The translations under genes and the position numbers were made by a program. DNA of 64,000 nucleotides from Streptomyces apocyni (GTDB taxonomy: Bacteria; Actinomycetota; Actinomycetes; Streptomycetales; Streptomycetaceae). Shown one piece after another: positions 54,028-61,405 of the stretch; the stretch's first letter is position 1; each line of letters opens with the position of its first letter. Under the pieces are notes generated by a model. That model did not search any database, was not told where the DNA came from, and worked only from the letters and a program-made list of their open reading frames with translations. The DNA is taken from NCBI RefSeq assembly GCF_009739465.1, contig NZ_WHOM01000078.1:414133-478132 (forward strand). Direction: 5' to 3'.

Positions 54028-54744
54028 GTGTCGGAGGCAGTAGAGCTCCCCCCAGCGCCGGAGCAGGCCCGAGCGGTATTCGGTGAGCGTTTCGCGGACG
54101 CCGTCCGGTACGCGGAGCTGCTGGCCGACGCGGGAGTCAGGCGTGGTCTCATTGGGCCCCGCGAGGTCCCTCGGCTCTGGGAGCGGCACCTGCTGAACTG
54201 CGCGGTGCTCTCCGAGGTCGTCCCCGAGGGCGTGACGGTCTGCGATGTCGGCTCCGGGGCTGGGCTGCCGGGCATTCCGCTGGCGCTGGTCCGCCCCGAC
54301 CTGAAGATCACCCTCCTTGAGCCACTGCTCAGGCGCACCACGTTCCTGACCGAAGTGGTGGAGCTGCTCGGCCTGGACCATGTGACGGTCGTACGCGGCC
54401 GTGCCGAGGAGGTCCTTGGCACGCTGACGCCCGTTCATGTGGTCACCGCGCGTGCGGTGGCGCCGTTGGACCGGCTGGCGGGATGGGGCGTGCCACTGCT
54501 GCGCCCGTACGGCGAGATGCTGGCGCTCAAGGGCGACACGGCCGAGGAAGAGGTCAAGGCGGCCGCTGCCGCGCTGAGCAAGCTGGGAGCCGTGGAGACC
54601 TCCGTGCTTCACGTCGGTGCGGGACTGGTGGACCCGCTCTCGACCGTGGTGCGGGTCGAGGTCGGCGAGAGCCCTGGTGGTGTGCGCTTCGCGGCCAAGC
54701 GCGCCAAGGCGGCCCGAGCCGGACGAGTGCGCCGACGCCGTTGA
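54028..54744 (+). CDS. rsmG: 16S rRNA (guanine527-N7)-methyltransferase
   Basis: A 238-residue methyltransferase (GidB). The SAM motif CDVGSGAGLPGIPLALVRPD is at about residues 73-92, followed by ITLLEPLLRRTTFL and VTARAVAPLDRLAGW. GTG 54028 has GGAAGGA 9 bases upstream. It follows the jag terminator, so it probably has its own promoter or read-through. Confidence 0.95.
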   Translation: MSEAVELPPAPEQARAVFGERFADAVRYAELLADAGVRRGLIGPREVPRLWERHLLNCAVLSEVVPEGVTVCDVGSGAGLPGIPLALVRPDLKITLLEPLLRRTTFLTEVVELLGLDHVTVVRGRAEEVLGTLTPVHVVTARAVAPLDRLAGWGVPLLRPYGEMLALKGDTAEEEVKAAAAALSKLGAVETSVLHVGAGLVDPLSTVVRVEVGESPGGVRFAAKRAKAARAGRVRRRR

Positions 54745-54854
54745 CCCGAGGTGGCGACTGATCCGTCCTGATGACCAGCGGTAGGCCAGACAAGCTGTCA
54801 AACGTATGCATGCCGGAGTGTCGTGCGGTTCTGACCGTGCCGGCTATGCATCGT

Positions 54855-54868
54855 GTTTCACGTGAAAC
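54855..54868. promoter_or_regulatory. parS: parS site 1
   Basis: Perfect 14-base palindrome GTTTCACGTGAAAC, the ParB-binding parS sequence, about 110 bases after rsmG and upstream of parA. Confidence 0.97.
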
Positions 54869-54951
54869 GTCGCTCACTGCTGCAAGGGATCATCAGCCGC
54901 GGTCGCGCAGCGGCCCCGCGTGATCGTAGATCCCCCACGAGGGGGACAGAG

Positions 54952-54960
54952 TTGTCCACA
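54952..54960 (+). promoter_or_regulatory. DnaA box upstream of parA
   Basis: TTGTCCACA, a perfect consensus match, lies 55 bases upstream of the likely parA start at 55015. CTCCACAGAAG nearby is a weaker match. Confidence 0.6.
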
Positions 54961-55014
54961 GAGGCGGATTCCTCCACAGAAGACCGGGCCTCGCTGGTTC
55001 ACGACCCCGAAGAC

Positions 55015-56091
55015 ATGGGAGGCTCTGCTCATTGCGAGCCTGAAGTCGAGGAGGGCGAACCCTTGCGGTCCGACGCCAACATCGCGGGGCCGATGACCGA
55101 TCCGGTCCCCGGTCCCCGTACCGAATCGGCGGGGGAGGATGTTTCACGTGAAACACCGCCCCCGATGGATGACACCCCTATCGGTCGTGCCGCCCAACTG
55201 GCGGTGCAGGCGCTAGGCCGCGCCGGTGAAGGTCTGCCACGGCCCGAGCAGACCCGGATCATGGTGGTTGCCAACCAGAAGGGCGGGGTCGGCAAAACCA
55301 CGACCACGGTCAACCTGGCAGCTTCCCTGGCACTGCACGGTGCGCGCGTCCTGGTGGTCGACCTTGATCCCCAGGGCAATGCCTCCACAGCGCTGGGGAT
55401 CGACCACCACGCCGAGGTCCCGTCGATCTACGACGTGCTGGTGGAGAGCAAGCCACTCTCCGAGATCGTCCAGCCCGTGCCGGACGTCGAAGGGCTGTTC
55501 TGTGCGCCCGCCACCATCGATCTCGCCGGTGCGGAGATCGAGCTGGTGTCTCTCGTGGCGCGAGAGAGCAGGCTGCAGCGGGCCATCCAGGCCTACGAGC
55601 AGCCACTCGACTACATCCTGATCGACTGCCCGCCCTCCCTGGGGCTCCTGACCGTCAATGCTCTGGTCGCGGGCGCCGAGGTGCTGATCCCCATCCAGTG
55701 TGAGTACTACGCGCTGGAGGGGCTTGGGCAGTTGCTGCGCAATGTCGACCTGGTGCGCGGTCACCTCAACCCCTCGCTACATGTGTCGACCATCCTGCTC
55801 ACCATGTACGACGGCCGGACCCGGCTGGCCTCACAGGTGGCGGACGAGGTGCGGAGCCACTTCGGCGAAGAGGTGCTGCGGACGAGCATCCCTCGCTCGG
55901 TACGTATCTCCGAGGCACCCAGCTATGGGCAGACCGTCCTGACCTACGATCCCGGGTCCAGCGGTGCGCTGTCGTACTTCGAGGCGGCGCGTGAAATGGC
56001 GCTGCGCGGGGTGGGTGTGCGCTACGACGCGCAGCACGCCCCGGCAGTGCCCCAGAACGATCAGCGCAACATGGCGGAGGGCATTCAGTGA
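55015..56091 (+). CDS. parA: Chromosome partitioning ATPase ParA
   Basis: A 358-residue Walker-type ATPase that positions ParB-parS complexes during sporulation. The deviant Walker A KGGVGKTTTTVNLAASLAL is present, then VVDLDPQGNAST and ILIDCPPSLGLLT. I chose ATG 55015 because it gives the length usual for streptomycete ParA; the open frame begins at 54853 inside parS 1, so a longer form or a start at 55093 is not excluded. The N-terminus contains parS 2 and reads VSRET. Confidence 0.95.
   Translation: MGGSAHCEPEVEEGEPLRSDANIAGPMTDPVPGPRTESAGEDVSRETPPPMDDTPIGRAAQLAVQALGRAGEGLPRPEQTRIMVVANQKGGVGKTTTTVNLAASLALHGARVLVVDLDPQGNASTALGIDHHAEVPSIYDVLVESKPLSEIVQPVPDVEGLFCAPATIDLAGAEIELVSLVARESRLQRAIQAYEQPLDYILIDCPPSLGLLTVNALVAGAEVLIPIQCEYYALEGLGQLLRNVDLVRGHLNPSLHVSTILLTMYDGRTRLASQVADEVRSHFGEEVLRTSIPRSVRISEAPSYGQTVLTYDPGSSGALSYFEAAREMALRGVGVRYDAQHAPAVPQNDQRNMAEGIQ
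55141..55154. promoter_or_regulatory. parS: parS site 2
   Basis: Perfect GTTTCACGTGAAAC inside the 5' part of parA, encoding V-S-R-E-T in frame. Confidence 0.97.
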
Positions 56092-57194
56092 GCGAGCGAC
56101 GTAGAGGGCTGGGGCGTGGACTCGGTGCGCTGATTCCCGCGGCCCCGACCGGGGAGAAGTCGGCTCCCGCCGCGGTCGACGGTGCGACAACCTCGCCATC
56201 GGCGGTGCCGGTACTCACCGCGGAGCGCGGTGTGGCGGCAGCGAAGGTGGCCAACCTCGGGCCGGGCACCGTTTCACGTGAAACGGACGAGCTGCCAGAG
56301 CAGACCGCTGCGGCGGCCGCCGTTCCGGACAGCTCTGCCGGGGCCCATTTCGCCGAGTTGCCCCTGGACTTCATCACCCCCAACCCCCGGCAGCCGCGCG
56401 AGGTCTTCGACGAGGACGCGCTAGCCGAGCTGATCACCTCCATCAAGGAGGTGGGCCTTCTCCAGCCCGTCGTCGTACGGCAGCTAGGGCCTTCGCGGTA
56501 TGAGCTGATCATGGGTGAGCGCCGCTGGCGGGCGTGCCGTGAGGCGGGCCTGGAGCGCATCCCCGCGATCGTGCGGGCCACGGACGACGACAAGCTCCTC
56601 CTGGACGCGCTGCTGGAGAACCTGCACCGGGCCCAGCTGAACCCTCTGGAAGAGGCAGCGGCATACGACCAGTTGCTGAGGGACTTCAGCTGCACCCACG
56701 ACCAGCTGGCGGACCGGATCGGTCGGTCGCGCCCGCAGGTGTCCAACACCCTGCGGCTGCTCAAGCTCTCACCGGCGGTGCAGCGCAGGGTCGCCGCCGG
56801 CGTGCTGTCCGCCGGTCATGCGCGGGCTCTGCTTTCCGTGGAGGACACGGAGGAGCAGGAGCGACTCGCGCACCGCATCGTCGCTGAAGGGCTTTCGGTG
56901 CGGGCGGTCGAGGAGATCGTGACCTTGATGGGGTCGCGTTCAGGGAGCGCCCCCAAGGCCAAGGGGCCCCGTGCTGGAGCGCGGGTATCACCGGCTCTGA
57001 GCGATCTGGCCTCCCGGCTCTCGGACCGCTTTGAGACCCGGGTGAAGGTGGACTTGGGCCAGAAGAAGGGAAAGATCGTCGTCGAGTTTGCCTCGATGGA
57101 CGATCTGGAGCGCATTCTGGGCAGCCTGGCACCGGGTGAAGGCCCGGTCCTGGAGAAGAGCCTCGCCGCGGACGACGCGGACAGCGAGAGCTGA
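56088..57194 (+). CDS. parB: Chromosome partitioning protein ParB
   Basis: A 368-residue CTPase and parS-binding protein. N-terminal RGLGRGLGALIP motif (ParA interaction), CTP-binding region GERRWRACREAGLERIPAIV, NLHRAQLNPLEEA, then the helix-turn-helix DQLADRIGRSRPQVSNTLRL. GTG 56088 overlaps the parA stop (GTGA). parS 3 lies within it. Confidence 0.97.
   Translation: MSERRRGLGRGLGALIPAAPTGEKSAPAAVDGATTSPSAVPVLTAERGVAAAKVANLGPGTVSRETDELPEQTAAAAAVPDSSAGAHFAELPLDFITPNPRQPREVFDEDALAELITSIKEVGLLQPVVVRQLGPSRYELIMGERRWRACREAGLERIPAIVRATDDDKLLLDALLENLHRAQLNPLEEAAAYDQLLRDFSCTHDQLADRIGRSRPQVSNTLRLLKLSPAVQRRVAAGVLSAGHARALLSVEDTEEQERLAHRIVAEGLSVRAVEEIVTLMGSRSGSAPKAKGPRAGARVSPALSDLASRLSDRFETRVKVDLGQKKGKIVVEFASMDDLERILGSLAPGEGPVLEKSLAADDADSES
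56271..56284. promoter_or_regulatory. parS: parS site 3
   Basis: Perfect GTTTCACGTGAAAC inside parB, again encoding V-S-R-E-T. Confidence 0.97.
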
Positions 57195-57211
57195 GGCACG
57201 AACGGCACGGA

Positions 57212-57254
57212 GAGCGGGCTGTGTCCGGTGTGTGCCGGAAAACAGCCCGCTCTT
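57212..57254 (+). terminator. Terminator after parB
   Basis: AGAGCGGGCTGT pairs with ACAGCCCGCTCT around an inner loop, followed by TTGCTTTC, 17 bases after parB. Confidence 0.88.
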
Positions 57255-57352
57255 TGCTTTCTGGCGGTATCGATGGAATCGCATGGTGGATACGATGCGT
57301 TTGGGTATGGCGCATTTACCTGACGGCACCTCAGGAGAGGAAGGCGAAGGTC

Positions 57353-57610
57353 ATGCGATCGGTAAGCCGCACCGAGTTGTTGACTGCGGGTCTGGGACTG
57401 GGGGCGGTCGGCGGATTCGTCGGCGGGCTGATCAGGGAACGGGTCGCTCTGGCCGCTGCCCTTGGCGCGGCGGGCGAAGGAAGTGAGGAACCGCCTTCAT
57501 GGGGCGTCGGCTCGTACCGCTCACGCTGGACAACCTCCCGGATCTCCCCCAGCGCTGCCGTGCGTGCGTCTTCTGGGAACTCGATCCGGTCAGTGGGCAA
57601 GCTGCGGTAA
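57353..57610 (+). CDS. Possible small membrane protein
   Basis: An open frame from ATG 57353 encodes MRSVSRTELLTAGLGLGAVG, with one hydrophobic segment and a GGAAGGCGAAGG ribosome site. It overlaps the GNAT start in another frame by about 110 bases, so the C-terminal part may not be real. Low confidence. Confidence 0.35.
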   Translation: MRSVSRTELLTAGLGLGAVGGFVGGLIRERVALAAALGAAGEGSEEPPSWGVGSYRSRWTTSRISPSAAVRASSGNSIRSVGKLR

Positions 57611-58116
57611 GAGCGGGGACACCGGGGCTGGAGAAGGAGGCCTGGATCTCCGCTGTGCTGCTGGACTGGGGATCGTGCGGCCGGGTGGTCTATGTCGACG
57701 AGGTGCCGGTGGGCTATGTGCTGTACGCGCCCCCGGCGTATGTGCCGCGCTCCCTCGCCTTTCCCACCAGCCCGGTGGCTCCCGACGCGGTGCAGCTGAT
57801 GACTGCGTGGATCACTCCGGAGTACCAGGGGCAGGGTCTGGGACGGGTGATGGTGCAGACCGTCGCGAAGGATCTGCTGCGGAGAGGCTTCAAGGCGATG
57901 GAGGCCTTTGGCGACGCCCGGTGGAAAGAACCCGCGTGTGTCCTGCCCGCAGATCATCTGCTCGCGGTGGGCTTCAAGACGGTCCGCCCGCACCCGGTCT
58001 TTCCACGGCTGCGGCTTGAGTTGCGTACGACGCTCTCCTGGAAGGAGGACGTCGAACTGGCGATCGACCGGTTGCTGGGGGCGGTTCAGAAGGAACCCGT
58101 GCTGCGACCGCTCTAG
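57499..58116 (+). CDS. GNAT-family N-acetyltransferase
   Basis: A 205-residue protein with GNAT acetyl-CoA motif A at ITPEYQGQGLGRVMVQTVAKD (Q-x-x-G-x-G). ATG 57499 with GAGGAA upstream. Always found between parB and trxA in streptomycetes. Substrate unknown. Confidence 0.88.
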   Translation: MGRRLVPLTLDNLPDLPQRCRACVFWELDPVSGQAAVRAGTPGLEKEAWISAVLLDWGSCGRVVYVDEVPVGYVLYAPPAYVPRSLAFPTSPVAPDAVQLMTAWITPEYQGQGLGRVMVQTVAKDLLRRGFKAMEAFGDARWKEPACVLPADHLLAVGFKTVRPHPVFPRLRLELRTTLSWKEDVELAIDRLLGAVQKEPVLRPL

Positions 58117-58120
58117 CGAG

Positions 58121-58154
58121 AACGGGCCTGACCCCCTGCGGGGTCAGGCCCGTT
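58121..58154. terminator. Bidirectional terminator between GNAT and trxA
   Basis: Perfect 15-base arms (AACGGGCCTGACCCC and complement) with a 4-base loop between convergent genes. Its right arm overlaps parS 4. Confidence 0.88.
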
Positions 58155-58165
58155 TCACGTGAAAC
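58152..58165. promoter_or_regulatory. parS: parS site 4
   Basis: Perfect GTTTCACGTGAAAC in the gap between GNAT and trxA, sharing three bases with the terminator stem. Confidence 0.97.
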
Positions 58166-58195
58166 AACGTATCCGCGCCCTGCGGAGCGAGGTGC

Positions 58196-58528
58196 CTACT
58201 TGGCGGCGATGAAGCCGTCGAGGTCCTTGACGAGCGCGGCCTTCGGCTTGGCACCGACGATGGTCTTGGCGACCTCGCCACCCTGGTAGACGTTCAGCGT
58301 CGGGATGGACATGACGCCGTACTTGGCAGCGGTGCCCGGGTTCTCGTCGATGTTGAGCTTGGCGACGATGATTTCGTCGTGCTCGGCCGCGATCGCCTCC
58401 AACGAGGGGGCGATCTGGCGGCACGGTCCGCACCAGGCGGCCCAGAAGTCGACGAGCACGGGCTTGTCGCTCTTGAGAACCAGCTCGTCGAAGTTGGCGT
58501 CCGTCACGGTGATCGTGGCACCGGCCAT
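58196..58528 (-). CDS. trxA: Thioredoxin
   Basis: A 110-residue thioredoxin with the redox site WAAWCGPCRQIAPSLEAIAA and the cis-Pro segment MSIPTLNVYQGGE. ATG 58528 with AAGGAG upstream. It forms an operon with trxB, which supplies its reducing power from NADPH. Confidence 0.97.
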   Translation of the reverse strand: MAGATITVTDANFDELVLKSDKPVLVDFWAAWCGPCRQIAPSLEAIAAEHDEIIVAKLNIDENPGTAAKYGVMSIPTLNVYQGGEVAKTIVGAKPKAALVKDLDGFIAAK

Positions 58529-58588
58529 GGCTTTCTCCTTCATGAATTAACGGGAACAGGGGCGGAGCGGGGTCAGACCGAGGCGCGG

Positions 58589-59551
58589 TCAGACAGTGGC
58601 GGCGGCAGCGGTCTCGCTGTCGGCCAGGGCGGCGAGGTAACGCTCGGCGTCCAGAGCGGCGGAGCAACCGGTACCTGCCGCGGTGATCGCCTGCCGGTAG
58701 GTGTGGTCGACGACGTCGCCGGCTCCGAAGACACCGGTCAGGTTGGTCCGGGTCGAGGGAGCGTCGACCTGGAGGTACCCCTCGTCGTCCAGCTCGAGCT
58801 GGCCCTTGAAGAGCTCCGTGCGCGGGTCGTGCCCGACGGCGATGAACAGGCCGGTGACCGGGAGTTCGGAGGTCTCGCCCGTCTTGGTGTTGCGGAGCGT
58901 CAGCCCGGTGAGCTTCTGCTCGCCGTGGATCACCGCGACCTCGCTGTCCCAGGCGAACGTGATCTTCGGGTCGGCGAAGGCGCGATCCTGCATGGCCTTG
59001 GACGCACGCAGGCTGTCCCGGCGGTGGACGACCGTCACGGACTTGGCGAAGCGCGAGAGGAAGGTGGCCTCCTCCATCGCGGTGTCACCGCCGCCGACGA
59101 CGGCGATGTCCTGGTCCTTGAAGAAGAACCCGTCGCAGGTCGCGCACCAGGAGACGCCGCGTCCGGAAAGTGCGTCCTCGTTGGGCAGGCCCAGCTTGCG
59201 GTGCTGCGACCCGGTGGTGATGATCACGGACTTGGCGCGGTGGACGGTGCCCGCGGTGTCGGTGACGGTCTTGATCTCACCCGTGAGGTCGACCGAGACC
59301 ACATCGTCAGGGATCAGCTCGGCGCCGAAGCGCTCGGCCTGGGCGCGCATGTTGTCCATGAGCTCGGGGCCCATCACGCCATCCTGGAAACCGGGGAAGT
59401 TCTCCACGTCGGTGGTGTTCATCAGCGCACCGCCAGCGGTCACGGCACCCTCGAACACCAGCGGCTTCAGCGATGCGCGTGCGGTGTACAGCGCCGCCGT
59501 GTAGCCGGCCGGCCCCGAGCCGATGATGATCACGTTACGGACGTCGCTCAC
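58589..59551 (-). CDS. trxB: Thioredoxin reductase
   Basis: A 320-residue flavoenzyme. FAD motif IIGSGPAGYTAALYTARA, redox-active SWCATCDGFFFKDQ, NADPH motif AVVGGGDTAMEEATFLSRFA and C-terminal GVFGAGDVVDHTYRQAITAA. Upstream of trxA in the same direction. Confidence 0.97.
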   Translation of the reverse strand: MSDVRNVIIIGSGPAGYTAALYTARASLKPLVFEGAVTAGGALMNTTDVENFPGFQDGVMGPELMDNMRAQAERFGAELIPDDVVSVDLTGEIKTVTDTAGTVHRAKSVIITTGSQHRKLGLPNEDALSGRGVSWCATCDGFFFKDQDIAVVGGGDTAMEEATFLSRFAKSVTVVHRRDSLRASKAMQDRAFADPKITFAWDSEVAVIHGEQKLTGLTLRNTKTGETSELPVTGLFIAVGHDPRTELFKGQLELDDEGYLQVDAPSTRTNLTGVFGAGDVVDHTYRQAITAAGTGCSAALDAERYLAALADSETAAAATV

Positions 59552-59657
59552 GGGTTGATTCCTCGTCTCTGCGGACTGCCTATGCCTCGGGAGGAGCCCC
59601 GTCTCAGGACTCTCACACCACCCAACGGATACTACGGGGCCTGCATTCCCGGAGCTG

Positions 59658-60641
59658 TCAGCGGCGAGGGTAGGAGCGATTCAGCAGTACTTCCCCCTTG
59701 GACGTGGAGCCCTGGTTGGCGCAGGACGCGTCGACGACGTAGGCCGAGACATGTGAGGCGTCAGACACATGGGTCAGAACGACAAGGTACGCCTTGGTGC
59801 CCTCGTAGGTGCCTCGCTCGGCGGCGAGAGGAGTGTCCGCCCGGCCAATGCCCCGCTGGACGCACTCCGGCACCTCCGGTCCGGACTCTCGCATCGGTGA
59901 GTTTGGGGAACGACCTCCAGACTCGGTGGAGAAGCCCGATGCGGTGGAAGGAGCGGAGTCCATATCCAGCCCGCGCCCCTGGGCAAGCAGGGCGGCCACC
60001 TGATCGCCCAGATCGTTCCCGGAGAAGGATTCTTTCCCCGCTGCTGACTCCGCCTGGCCCGACGCCTGTGCGCCGACGTCCTGCCGTGTGTCACGGCCGC
60101 CGGGCTGGAGCAGCAGAGCCCCCAGACCGATGACCGCGACGGTGGCGACAGCGCTGAGTGCGGCGGTGGCTACCGTGCGGCGGTGTCGGCGCGGCCCGGG
60201 CCGCTGCCGCCCGGGGCCGTGGGCGGCTCGTGGGTGTCCCGTCGGCCGACTCGGCGCGCCGTCCGAGGACGAGGAAGCGCTGCCCGATGCGGCGCGAGGT
60301 GGCGCGGCTTGTGTTTCACGTGAAACACGAGGAGCGGTCCCCTGGGCGGTACGGGTGGCTTCCGGCGCCGTGGCCCCTGGTGCTGTCGCGTTCAGCAGCG
60401 CCTCAGCGGCCAGCGCCGCGTCGATGCGGCCCGAGATATCCGCGGGCATGCGCGGCGGGCCAGGCAGTGTGCCGAGCAGGCCACGGATCTCCTCCAGCGA
60501 GCCATGGACATCGGCGCACAGGGCACAGCCGTCGAGATGGTGCCGTACGTCGACGGCACGGGACGGGGAAAGCAGATCTTCGGTGAGGTCGGAGAGTTCC
60601 GATACCTCGGGGTGCTCGGCCGCGTCGGGCGTGGATGTCAC
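59658..60641 (-). CDS. Anti-sigma factor with zinc-finger, membrane-anchored (cognate of SigM)
   Basis: A 327-residue protein with a zinc-finger-like HHLDGCALCADVHGSLEEI motif (H-x3-C-x2-C) near the N-terminus, a Pro/Ala-rich linker and one membrane helix (TVATAALSAVATVAVIGLGA). An outer C-terminal domain follows (TKAYLVVLTHVSDASHVSA). The start overlaps the sigM stop by four bases, so it is the likely partner of the ECF sigma factor. parS 5 lies within the linker and reads V-S-R-E-T. Linker residues are low-complexity. Confidence 0.88.
   Translation of the reverse strand: MTSTPDAAEHPEVSELSDLTEDLLSPSRAVDVRHHLDGCALCADVHGSLEEIRGLLGTLPGPPRMPADISGRIDAALAAEALLNATAPGATAPEATRTAQGTAPRVSRETQAAPPRAASGSASSSSDGAPSRPTGHPRAAHGPGRQRPGPRRHRRTVATAALSAVATVAVIGLGALLLQPGGRDTRQDVGAQASGQAESAAGKESFSGNDLGDQVAALLAQGRGLDMDSAPSTASGFSTESGGRSPNSPMRESGPEVPECVQRGIGRADTPLAAERGTYEGTKAYLVVLTHVSDASHVSAYVVDASCANQGSTSKGEVLLNRSYPRR
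60313..60326. promoter_or_regulatory. parS: parS site 5
   Basis: Perfect GTTTCACGTGAAAC inside the anti-sigma gene, encoding V-S-R-E-T in the minus-strand frame. Confidence 0.97.
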
Positions 60642-61378
60642 GCTCGCCCACCTCCGCCCTTCACGGCAGTTGAATCGCCTGGTCCGGTGTCCTGCGGCCC
60701 GATGTCGCGTGGACCTGCTGCCGGTGGGACGGATGTCCCCTGCGTCCGGTTCCTTCCCGCGTCAGGTCTGGTTACGCCGACACTGCCCCGGTTGGTCTCT
60801 CCGTTGTCCGTGCGCAGATGGCTGAGGAGCGGCAGCAGCCGGGCTCTGCCGCGTGCGCAGCGGCTCTTCACCGTGCCGGTGGGGATGTCGAGCACCTGAG
60901 CGGCCTCGGCTACGGGATAGCCCTGCATGTCCACCAGTACCAGCGCGGCCCGCTGGTCGGCTGGCAGGGTATTCATCGCCTGAATCAGCTCACGGTGCAG
61001 ATCGTGGCGTTCCGCCGGTGCGGAGGCCGACTCGTGCGGTTCGAGGAGCTGGTCCAGGCGCTCTGGGTCGTCCACCGGCGAGGTCTTACGGGAAGCGGCC
61101 TTACGGGCCCGGTCCAGGCAGGCGTTGACGGTGATCCGGTGCAGCCAGGTAGTGACGGCGGACTGTCCGCGGAAGGTATGGGCGGCCCGGTAGGCGGAGA
61201 CGAGCGCGTCCTGTACCGCGTCCGCGGCCTCTTCCCGGTCTCCCAGGGTGCGCAGCGCCACCGCCCACAGGCGGTCGCGGTGGCGCCGTACCAGCTCACC
61301 GAAGGCATCCGGGTCTCCGGCGACATGGTCGGCCAGGAGGTCCTGGTCGCTTCTCTCGCCGCGTGTGGCGTCGTCCAC
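60638..61378 (-). CDS. sigM: ECF sigma factor SigM
   Basis: A 246-residue ECF sigma factor. Region 2 is DPDAFGELVRRHRDRLWAVA and DREEAADAVQDALVSAYRAA, region 4 is AEAAQVLDIPTGTVKSRCAR. An extra C-terminal tail (Gly/Pro/Arg-rich) follows. Its neighbourhood (trxB-anti-sigma-sigM-pseudokinase-murJ) matches actinobacterial SigM. Confidence 0.93.
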   Translation of the reverse strand: MDDATRGERSDQDLLADHVAGDPDAFGELVRRHRDRLWAVALRTLGDREEAADAVQDALVSAYRAAHTFRGQSAVTTWLHRITVNACLDRARKAASRKTSPVDDPERLDQLLEPHESASAPAERHDLHRELIQAMNTLPADQRAALVLVDMQGYPVAEAAQVLDIPTGTVKSRCARGRARLLPLLSHLRTDNGETNRGSVGVTRPDAGRNRTQGTSVPPAAGPRDIGPQDTGPGDSTAVKGGGGRA

Positions 61379-61405
61379 CCCGCGCCCCTCCCCCCAGTGT
61401 GCCGA

